Shown here: one piece after another, positions 55,894-64,000 of the stretch
How positions within the stretch are numbered: position 1 is the stretch's first letter
Layout: every line of letters begins with the position of its first letter
Origin: Malus domestica
Taxonomy: Eukaryota; Streptophyta; Magnoliopsida; Rosales; Rosaceae
Length of the DNA stretch: 64,000 nt
Direction: 5' to 3'
NCBI RefSeq assembly: GCF_042453785.1
Contig: NC_091664.1
Coordinates: 1,045,001-1,109,000, forward strand
Notes under the pieces: generated by a model
Database searches by the model: none
Told to the model about the DNA's origin: nothing
What the model saw: the letters and a program-made list of their open reading frames with translations, nothing else
Program-made: the position numbers and the translations under genes

Positions 55894-57355
55894 GAAAATG
55901 TAACTAAATCATATAAATTCCAAATTTAATTCCGTTTGCGTCCACGTATTCGTAAAAAATGAGTACTATTCAGAAATAGTAAAATAAGAGTGGAAAAGTG
56001 AAAAGAAAATTGAGGTCCACGTGTAAGGGCTACGTGGCATCTCAAGGGCATTTTGATCATTTATGTAGAATAATAATACAAGAATATATATTCTAATATG
56101 CAATATATATCTATACACACACTGTCTATTGTATTTTATAGCAAGTGTTTTAGTAGTTTAAGAAACTAAAATCATCAAAATAACTTTTTTCTTAACGTGT
56201 CGAATAGGTTACCCGCTTGTCATCCTCGTGTAAACTTGTTAAGGACCCGTTATTAACAGGTTCTTGTCGTGTGACTTGATAACAACCCGATTAGTTATCG
56301 TGTTGACCCGAAACCCGTTATTTTCGTGTCGTTTACATGTTGTGTTAACGGGTTGTATAAGAAATTGTTAGATCTAGACTGGATACTCTTGTCACTCCAA
56401 TAAATTAGTTGTATATTATTTTGTCATATGCCTAATGTGTGATCCTATTCTCCAACGCACCCTCCCATAAGTGGCCCCACACGGGATCACAAGGGAAACC
56501 ACTTCCCACATCGAGAACTGGTCAAGTCATTATACTTGAGCTAAGGAAACTTTTCAAGTGCCTGGTTTAGGGACTAGAGCCAACACAACTTTCGAGGGTC
56601 CATTCATTTAATATCCTTAAGTTGGAGCTAGGGCAACTTTCCAAAGCCCAACTTAAGGAGGTAAATTCGAGCCCAGTAAATCGGGCTCAGGAGTGTCAAA
56701 AGAATAGTTTGCTCTAATACCATGATAAATTTTATAGACCCAACATGGTTTGCCACCAACATCAACAAAATTGAAAACATATAAATGTTGACTAATCTGA
56801 CTAACATTGAACTTGGTAAAATGAAATGGTTGAATAATTGAAAAATGAGATTATTCAAGAATAACCATTGAATGTTAAAATTACGCATTGAATTTCTGGT
56901 AGTAGATCCATAATAAAAAAAAAGTGTTTGTGATTGTTCCAGAAGAAATGAAACAAAAGATCCCAAATTCTACGAATTGCCATTTGATCAGAGTGAAATG
57001 TTAAGGTAGATGATAAAGAGTGTCTTGGAGAAAACATAACTAGTGTTAGTGTAGGCCCAGCAGAGTGCTTTGGCGTTGGTGTTCTCATTACTAAGTATTG
57101 AATTTTATCCATCTTAAGAATTTATTGAGAAAATAGAGAATGAATGAAACAACAAAAGAAAAAAAAAGGAAGATTAGGATTTTTTGGTGTAAATCTCCTG
57201 AACTAACTTAATACATTTGATAATAATAATATTAAGTTACTGAAAGGTTAGGATTAACTTAAGAAAATTCTTTTGGATAGCATCATGGACGCTTGGGTCG
57301 TTATCATGTATTAGGATATTAATCCTCTAAGTTGTAGACTTTTAACACAACCAAG
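55894..57355. other. Intergenic, repeat-derived; no gene supported
   Basis: It contains a palindrome-prone GTTAACGGGTT/AACCCG region near 56180-56360 and a block with CCCACATCGAGAACTGG. Minus frames at 56628-56966 and 56855-57112 have no recognisable domain. Confidence 0.35.
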
Positions 57356-57378
57356 TTTAGGGTTTAGGGTTTAGGGTA
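57356..57378 (+). repeat. Short interstitial telomere-like repeat (TTTAGGG)3
   Basis: GTTTAGGGTTTAGGGTTTAGGG, three plant telomere units. It is followed by TATCGACCTCCCTCCCGGC and unassigned sequence. It may be an end-repair scar or a promoter telo-box cluster. Confidence 0.85.
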
Positions 57379-58088
57379 TCGACCTCCCTCCCGGCTAATT
57401 GGCAATGCCGAGAAACGTTAGTCGCAGCTACATATCACAATTGTTTTGTTTGCTTGCCACACAATCTTTCTTCCCAGAGTCATCAATCAAAAGGAGAAAC
57501 TGCGAGGTTAGATTCCAATCAGATTCAAATTGTAAGGATCCCTAGAATCCTCACAATTTGAATTTGAATGGAATCCAAATCCCTTTTTAAAAGCCTATAT
57601 TAAAACCCTATTCAGATTGCTTTCCGAACAAAGTGCTTTTCAAAAAGCTCTAATAGAACAATACGCACCACGATACCCACTTAAGGATGCTAAGCATGCA
57701 TTATCTCAGTAAATACACAAACCTAAAGAATCAGCAATACTTAAAAAACGAATAGAAGATGAAGACAAGGCAACACAAATATATAAGCTCAAAAATTATC
57801 CCTTCAACAGACGCAACAAAACTTGCAAAGTAAATAGTCTTAACAACTCAAAAACATCCTCCTCCCGAAGGCGGAAGCGACCGAAAGCATAATAAATCAG
57901 ATGTGTCACCACCGCCTGTCCAGCACCCAATTCTGGTAGTGGACACTCGAGAATGAAAACATCAGACCGGAATTAAAACAATTACAAACTAAACTGACTA
58001 AACCACTTAAAACCACACAACTAAGATGTGAGTTCGTATCATAAAAGCATACGTTTGCGTCTGTGAAAGTTTGAGTTCTGGCCACTGT
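57379..58088 (-). other. EF-1alpha 3' UTR and flank
   Basis: Sequence downstream of the EF-1alpha stop on the minus strand. Includes an AAGGATCCCTAGAATCCT near-palindrome at 57533-57551. No other gene seen. Confidence 0.4.
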
Positions 58089-60141
58089 TCACTTCTTCTT
58101 GGCAGCAGACTTGGTGACCTTGGCACCGCTGGGATCCTTCTTCTCAACGCTCTTGATAACACCGACTGCAACAGTCTGTCGCATGTCACGAACAGCAAAG
58201 CGACCCAATGGTGGGTACTCAGAGAAGGTCTCCACAACCATGGGCTTGGTGGGAAGCATCTTCACCATACCTGCATCTCCGTTCTTCAAGAACTTTGGCT
58301 CCTTCTCAATCTCCTTTCCAGACCTCCTGTCAATCTTGGTAAGGATCTCACCGAACTTCACGGCAATGTGCGAAGTGTGGCAATCCAAAACTGGGGCATA
58401 TCCGTTGCCGATCTGACCAGGGTGGTTCATGATGATAACCTGAGATGTGAAGTTGGCAGCCTCCTTGGCAGGGTCATCCTTGGAGTTGGATGCGACGAAA
58501 CCACGCTTGAGATCCTTCACAGCAACATTCTTAACATTGAACCCGACATTGTCACCAGGGAGTGCCTCCTGAAGAGCCTCATGATGCATCTCAACTGACT
58601 TAACTTCAGTGGTCAGACCAGTTGGCCCAAAAGTCACAACCATACCAGGCTTGACGATACCAGTCTCTACACGTCCCACTGGCACAGTTCCAATACCACC
58701 AATCTTGTACACATCCTGAAGAGGAAGACGGAGGGGCTTGTCTGAGGGCCTCTTGGGCTCGTTGATCAGGTCAAGAGCCTCAAGAAGGGTTGGTCCCTTG
58801 TACCAGTCAAGGTTGGTGGACCTCTCAATCATGTTGTCACCCTCAAACCCAGAGATGGGAACAAAGGCGATTTTGTCAGGGTTGTACCCAACCTTCTTCA
58901 GGTAGGATGAAACTTCCTTCACGATTTCTTCGTACCTTGCCTTAGAGTACTTAGGAGTGGTGGCATCCATCTACAAGAAGCAATACAACCAAGGGAATAA
59001 GTACACAATCAAATTCAGTAAACCAGTACAACAAAAGCAGTTTTACAAGTGAATAACAACCAGTCAGGAGGCACAAACATATAGCAGAAAACAGTTATTT
59101 GGCATCATCTAGAGTATAAACACTACAAATTTATAGATCATTACACGCTTTTTCTAAGTTACGGATCAAGATGCATAAAGTTAAGAAAAAAATGACATGT
59201 TACTAGCCCACACCGGTAGATTGTTACAATAACCAAACCAAACCCGTGCACAAATAAAAAAGGAACCAATACAGAATAACAAAAAACTTGTGAAAATTCA
59301 ACAATGCAGACGCTAAAACATAGCAAATTCAATTAAAATAATTGCATGCCATATCAATACAAAGCACTGAAGGTTTAGATAAACCACTAATAAATTGTAG
59401 GAGAGAGAGGGAATCGAACCCTCAATAGTTTAACTAAAAACTACGCCACCAGGCAATCCCTCCAATTCATAAATCCAAACATCTCCTAATAAAGTGGACA
59501 CTACCCATAGTTTGGGGCATCATTGATGCCCACAAATGCCAATCAATAGCACCACAAGAGGCATTTGAACTATGGGAGGATCCCTTTATCGGATAGAACC
59601 AGCTGCACAAAAAAGTCAGAAATAACACAATAACATAATCATAATACTCAAAGACGGTAAATTAAAGTGGGATTTAGACCTTGTTACAGCAGCAAATCAT
59701 CTGCTTCACACCGAGGGTGAAAGCAAGAAGAGCGTGCTCACGGGTCTGTCCGTCCTTGGAAATACCAGCTTCGAAACCACCAGTGGTGGAGTCAATGATG
59801 AGGACAGCACAGTCAGCCTGTGATGTTCCAGTAATCATGTTTTTAATGAAATCACGATGTCCCGGAGCATCAATCACCGTGCAGTAGTACTTTGTGGTCT
59901 CAAACTTCCACAAGGCGATATCAATGGTGATACCGCGCTCACGCTCGGCCTTAAGCTTGTCAAGCACCCAGGCATACTTGAATGACCTTTTGTTCATCTC
60001 AGCAGCTTCCTTCTCGAACCTCTCAATCACACGCTTGTCAATACCTCCAAGCTTGTAGATAAGATGACCAGTGGTGGTCGACTTGCCGGAGTCGACATGG
60101 CCAATGACCACGATGTTGATGTGAAACTTCTCTTTACCCAT
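58089..60141 (-). CDS. Translation elongation factor EF-1alpha (eEF1A)
   Basis: Two minus exons, 59680-60141 and 58089-58970, join in phase to 447 aa, the standard eEF1A length. GTPase motifs: GHVDSGKS P-loop, DAPGH, and NKMD split exactly by the intron (AACAAG|ATGGAT). Exon 1 begins [20 protein letters not shown]. Exon 2 carries [40 protein letters not shown] and [19 protein letters not shown], ending AAKKK. The protein brings aminoacyl-tRNA to the ribosome and also binds actin. A leader intron (60152-60743) precedes the start codon, as in other plant eEF1A genes. No lesion is seen; it should be functional and highly expressed. Confidence 0.97.
59400..59463 (-). ncRNA. tRNA-like sequence in the EF-1alpha intron (pseudo-tRNA or SINE head)
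   Basis: On the minus strand GGAGGGA pairs with TCTCTCC (7-bp acceptor stem, one G-T). GAGGG-TTCGATT-CCCTC makes a perfect T arm with box B-like GGTTCGATTCC. AGTTT/AAACT makes an anticodon-like stem, but with a 6-nt loop. The D arm is reduced to GCC-TGGT-GGC. At 64 nt it is too short for a normal tRNA and lacks a valid anticodon loop, so a pseudo-tRNA or a SINE head is likelier. Confidence 0.4.
59488..59590. repeat. Imperfect inverted repeat (~100 nt) in the EF-1alpha intron
   Basis: AATAAAGTGGACACTACCCA and TAGTTTGGGGCAT face AGGCATTTGAACTATGGGAG and GATCCCTTTATC. The ends AATAAAG/CTTTAT and CCATAGTT/AACTATGG pair, giving a hairpin or small MITE. Confidence 0.55.
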
Positions 60142-60151
60142 GTTAATTTAC

Positions 60152-60743
60152 CTACACACAAAATGCATTATGAATTAAATCAACAATTCATCCCACAAAA
60201 CAATATCAGAATAATAAAAAAATAATCCCAAATGAAAATAATTGTAATCTCTTTCAAATTTAATATCATATAGTAAGTTTGTTCTTAAAAACAATTCTTC
60301 ATTTTAATTAATAATTAATAATTTTTAAATTTTAATTAATAAAAAAATCTATAGTTGATTCATATGAACATATCTGTGATTTATTGTAAAACCAAACTTT
60401 GTACAAAATCAATCGGGTCTATATCATCAAAAAATACCCATCTGGGTTTAGTCCACAGATTTTCGTCTACTATCCATAAAGCATTCAACCAAAAAAAGAC
60501 AATAAAGCTTTAAATTTGGTTTTAAATTTGGTTTTAGTCAATCGATCTACCGCATTAAACTAAAGAAACATCATCATCAAGTTCTTGAATTTTAATTAAG
60601 GACAAACGAAAGAAACATGCATCGATAGAGCCATAAACAAATCCAGATGAACGAAAACGTAACCAAAGGGCAGCGACGAACAACGATTGCAGTCTAAAAT
60701 CTACAGAAAACCGAAAGCGAATCGTGGAGGAGAAGGATAATAC
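60152..60743 (-). other. EF-1alpha 5' UTR leader intron
   Basis: Donor CTCTGAG|GTATTA at 60743 and acceptor TGTGTGTAG at 60152, 10 nt before the ATG. The upstream non-coding exon is about 60744-60808 (placed from the TATA box). Leader introns of plant eEF1A genes commonly raise expression. Confidence 0.7.
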
Positions 60744-60835
60744 CTCAGAGATCTGGAAGCTCAAACTCTTGGTTCAAGCGAGAGCGGCTGAGGCAGTGAG
60801 AAATGAAAGCGTAGTGTTTGTGAGTCGCAACATGA

Positions 60836-60845
60836 CTTATTTATA
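60836..60845 (-). promoter_or_regulatory. EF-1alpha TATA box
   Basis: TATAAATAAG on the minus strand. A start ~30 nt downstream would give a short CT-rich leader exon ending at 60744. Confidence 0.7.
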
Positions 60846-60870
60846 GGCTGAGGGGCTTTGGGAAATTATC

Positions 60871-60878
60871 TAGGGTTT
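60871..60878 (-). promoter_or_regulatory. Telo-box (AAACCCTA)
   Basis: AAACCCTA on the minus strand, ~30 bp upstream of the TATA box. Telo-boxes are typical of plant translation-factor and ribosomal-protein promoters. Confidence 0.65.
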
Positions 60879-60900
60879 GTTCGGAGGCCGCTTTGTCGAT

Positions 60901-60916
60901 TTACTTGTTTGCCCCT
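60901..60916 (-). promoter_or_regulatory. TEF-box-like element
   Basis: AGGGGCAAACAAGTAA on the minus strand resembles the tef1 box (AGGGGCATAATGGTAA) known upstream of plant eEF1A genes, in the expected order TEF box, telo-box, TATA. Confidence 0.6.
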
Positions 60917-61095
60917 GGGTGTATCCAAAATTACGAGTTTGACCTCCTGGCTTGCTCTTCAAGTAATATTGTAAGAAGTCAACGCAAATATAGGGATTTT
61001 CATTTTTTATCGCATAATGTTTGGCCGGTTTTATTTACCCTTAGTAATTGTAATATTGAAAATTGCCATAAATTTCGAAATCTGGGAATCTTGTT

Positions 61096-61272
61096 TATAT
61101 AACAGAAATGCTAAAGAGGTTTTTTAAAAAGTGTGACCATCCATGAATTATCTGTCAATTCACAGTTTAACGTTAATTTTCGTATCAAAATTACATAACA
61201 TTGTGCCAAAAAATGAGGCGGTCCATATAAAAGTCACACTTTGAGAGAGTCTCATCAGCATTTCTCTATATA
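61096..61272. mobile_element. MITE, copy 2 of the GAGACTCTCTCAAAGTG family
   Basis: It starts ACAGAAATGCTAAAGAGG and ends CACTTTGAGAGAGTCTCATC then AGCATTTCTCTATAT. Related to 10115-10296 in inverse sense. Confidence 0.55.
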
Positions 61273-61308
61273 AAATACCTATATAATTCAAACACTTGTA
61301 TGATGACG

Positions 61309-61448
61309 CCACCTATTACTACGATTTAGTAGTATTCCTCTTAACTTATAAATGAGAGGTCTTATGTTTGATTTTCGCTAAAGGCGAATTTGAACTATAT
61401 TATTCCCTTCTCTTGGTGACGATAATATCGTTGTTTTAAAAAAAATAA
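61309..61448 (+). mobile_element. tRNA-derived SINE, copy 2
   Basis: TACGATTTAGTAGTATTCCT (box A-like), TATGTTTGATTTTCGCTAAA (box B-like), GCGAATTTGAACTATATTAT, then GATAATATCGTTGTTTTAAA with an A-rich tail. Same order as 21536-21712. Confidence 0.65.
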
Positions 61449-61516
61449 AAAAATAATTACCTATATGATGACATCACAACAAATTTTTCATTCAATGGTG
61501 GCATGTCTACACATCT

Positions 61517-62697
61517 TGACACACCCCGTCCCGAAGGAGGGCATGCTGGCCGTCACGTGAGAGTGACGTAACCATTTGCACAGTACGGAAGCTTTAATTA
61601 TACAACTTCAAAGTGAATACACCCGAAGGTGCGTCCTAATGGTCCATTCTGTCAGAACACCGTCGAATTCCTCGTAGTCACCACACCTTTGTGATTCCTG
61701 AACCTGGAGGGGTGCAAAACCAAAATTGAGTGGGTCAGTAAAACAAATCTTTTCAAATCCAAACATTTCTCAAAACGTTGTAACCCCTCTCCGTAAAACC
61801 TGTATACTTTCCCAGAAATGTAAAATATAAATATACATATATATTCTCAATACTTCAATTCATTAACTCAACATTTTTCAGTACAAATATGCCATGCCAT
61901 GTCTAAATTCAACAGTATAATATGAATGCATCAACATAAATCAGGTGAAAGAAAATAATCAACCGGAGACCCTACAATGGTCCTGTACGGTTGAATCTAG
62001 AGCTCAAAATATCATCTAACCGGAGTCACCAACTGTGACCTGTACGGCCATGCCGGAGTCACCTAGTATGACCTGTACGGCACTACACTGCACATAAGTC
62101 GGAATTACCTAATGTAATCTGTACGACTTAATGGTGTAATAATATGCTCTAGTGCTTTTCTCATCAATCATCTGTGCACATAATCTAAGGTCACCTACCA
62201 GTCGGAACCCCTCTAATGGTCTGTACGACTGGCATGTCGGAACCACCCCCGGTGGTCTGTACGACTAGCATCTACTTGGATCCAAGGTGAGCATACGATG
62301 CGGTGAATAATAATAATAAGCACTAATACCAAGGTGCAGTTTATGAGCTCAGCATATCTCAACATCATCATAACAGTAATAATACTCACCTGATACTCAC
62401 CTGTGCGTCCACAGCACCATTTCATATATATATGCATCATATCTGGATTCATACTTTTCATATCATTTCATGCATGGCAAATCGATTCACATTTCTATCT
62501 ACTTTTCATATACTTTTATACATTTTCATTAAAAGCATAATTTCATGCATTTTCAATTTCTGGGAAAACGGCAAGTATATATGTATATGGAAAACAAAAC
62601 TGCCCACTCACCTGGAGTTCGTCCAACAACTCCCTAGCACCACACATCAAGGCGTCACGACGATCGCCGCCTAGAATAGTAATCAAATCCAACCATA
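61517..62697 (+). mobile_element. Gypsy-type LTR region, left end of a truncated or incomplete element
   Basis: It begins TGACACACCCCGTCCCGAAG, a start I recognise from Rosaceae gypsy-like LTRs. It contains a covarying hairpin array (61960-62270). No right end or target duplication can be set because the sequence runs into the terminal palindrome. No domain was recognised. Confidence 0.45.
61960..62270 (+). repeat. Array of six covarying two-stem hairpins
   Basis: Six units near 61960, 62018, 62050, 62096, 62199 and 62233. Constant parts are CGGA on the 5' side and CTGTACG on the 3' side. Outer stems: CAACCG/CGGTTG, TGCCG/CGGCA, AAGTCG/CGACTT, CCAGTCG/CGACTGG. Inner stems: GACC/GGTC, GTCAC/GTGAC, ATTAC/GTAAT, ACCACC/GGTGGT. 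Both stems change between units with pairing kept, around an internal loop GA / CTGTA. Confidence 0.8.
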
Positions 62698-64000
62698 CTC
62701 CAACAATAACTTCGGGTAAATCTCTCTCATCCGATTCTCTTTCTCCCACATAATTTTCTACTGAATGATTTCCTTCACAAAGCTTTTACCACTTAATCTG
62801 TCTTAATTCTTAGGACCTTCTTTTTCCAATCCAAAGTCGTCATTCAATTCTATAATCAACTTCACCAACCTTTCGATGATCACGCTAAGTCTGATTCATT
62901 TAGGATTTAACTTAATCACCTGAATACTTTGAGGAGACTCATCCATAGTCTCAGGGTCTACTAAAACTCTTTCTTGATCGAATCTTTCTCTACCCAGAAA
63001 CATTCCATTCACAAGTCATCAAAAACCGACTCACGTGACACATTTCATGGTCCTTATGGAGTTACTTCGGAAACTGCACAACCAACATACTTAAGAAACT
63101 TAGCAGTTCCGTAATCCAATTCTCTTTTCCATAAAACAAATAAGTAGTGTTGCACTGTCTGGGAAAGGTTGTTACTCAACACTGGAGTAAATGTACTAAC
63201 TTGTTACTTAACAAGTATAACTTCTTCTCGATCTTTCATTCTTAACTTTACTTTAGTTGGTTTCCAATCCACAAGAAGATAATCATGGCAAGCGTACCAG
63301 ATATTAATTCTTACTGCAGTCTTCTTATCAAGTGCTTCAGCTACCACAATTGTACGATTGAAGCACTTGATAAGAAGACTGCAGTAAGAATTAATATCTG
63401 GTACGCTTGCCATGATTATCTTCTTGTGGATTGGAAACCAACTAAAGTAAAGTTAAGAATGAAAGATCGAGAAGAAGTTATACTTGTTAAGTAACAAGTT
63501 AGTACATTTACTCCAGTGTTGAGTAACAACCTTTCCCAGACAGTGCAACACTACTTATTTGTTTTATGGAAAAGAGAATTGGATTACGGAACTGCTAAGT
63601 TTCTTAAGTATGTTGGTTGTGCAGTTTCCGAAGTAACTCCATAAGGACCATGAAATGTGTCACGTGAGTCGGTTTTTGATGACTTGTGAATGGAATGTTT
63701 CTGGGTAGAGAAAGATTCGATCAAGAAAGAGTTTTAGTAGACCCTGAGACTATGGATGAGTCTCCTCAAAGTATTCAGGTGATTAAGTTAAATCCTAAAT
63801 GAATCAGACTTAGCGTGATCATCGAAAGGTTGGTGAAGTTGATTATAGAATTGAATGACGACTTTGGATTGGAAAAAGAAGGTCCTAAGAATTAAGACAG
63901 ATTAAGTGGTAAAAGCTTTGTGAAGGAAATCATTCAGTAGAAAATTATGTGGGAGAAAGAGAATCGGATGAGAGAGATTTACCCGAAGTTATTGTTGGAG
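62698..64000. repeat. Perfect inverted repeat, two 642-nt arms with a 19-nt spacer
   Basis: The left arm 62698-63339 is the exact reverse complement of 63359-64000 by line-by-line comparison; no mismatch or gap was found. The spacer 63340-63358 is GCTACCACAATTGTACGAT. The right arm reaches the window end, so the repeat may be longer. Each arm holds the same short frame (WYACHDYLLVDWKPTKVKLR), which is therefore seen once on each strand; no product is recognised. No gene is called in it. Confidence 0.95.

Noticed and set aside
56628..57112. Overlapping minus frames of 112 and 85 codons
   Set aside because: No recognisable domain; composition is AT-rich non-coding.
58071..58598. 175-aa plus frame opposite EF-1alpha exon 2
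   Set aside because: It is an antisense shadow of a strongly codon-biased gene.
63204..63494. Two near-identical 69-aa frames on opposite strands
   Set aside because: They are one frame seen twice because of the palindrome and have no recognisable function.

Overview
This is a plant nuclear window. It has introns with GT-AG borders, a TIR-NBS-LRR resistance gene, VPS38, a GAUT relic, an EF-1alpha gene with a leader intron, and dense LTR retrotransposons, MITEs and SINEs. The gene set and the repeat families look like a woody Rosaceae (apple/pear group). That placement is from recognition only, not a database match.

Layout. 0-11 kb: a mitochondrial ribosomal protein bL32 gene (+), then two divergently oriented SUMO-like genes (2.9-3.7 kb on -, 9.1-10.9 kb on +). 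Both have the same three-exon structure. Two decayed PIF/Harbinger elements lie between them. 11-21 kb: repeats and a hAT-like element, a one-domain SIN3 PAH protein gene (+), and convergent to it a six-exon VPS38/UVRAG-like gene (-). 21-26.7 kb: a MITE split by a 3.3-kb solo LTR with a GACTA target duplication. 26.8-36.6 kb: a young non-autonomous LTR retrotransposon (702-bp LTRs, one mismatch seen, GCAGC target duplication). It encodes only Gag plus an antisense ORF and carries pieces of three host genes (ERF4-like factor, MTHFR, F2KP). 36.6-40.6 kb: a TE-derived flank, a second solo LTR and a MITE. 40.6-47.1 kb: a TIR relic and an eight-exon TNL gene (-) with a predicted C-terminal membrane anchor. 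A hAT element lies exactly at its stop codon. 47-56 kb: copia remains, a GAUT pseudogene, a LINE fragment and another PIF/Harbinger derivative. 57.3-60.9 kb: an intact EF-1alpha gene (-) with TATA, telo-box and TEF-box-like promoter elements. 61-64 kb: MITE, SINE, part of a gypsy-type LTR, and a perfect inverted repeat (two 642-nt arms, 19-nt spacer) running off the window end.

The intact genes are unrelated housekeeping or defence genes. They form no pathway together, and most of the sequence between them is transposon. The least expected signals are the terminal palindrome, the gene-capturing gag-only retroelement, the TNL tail architecture, and arrays of short hairpins with covarying stems inside the LTRs.

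Exon borders were placed by eye from frame, splice consensus and remembered family alignments. All element family names are inference.
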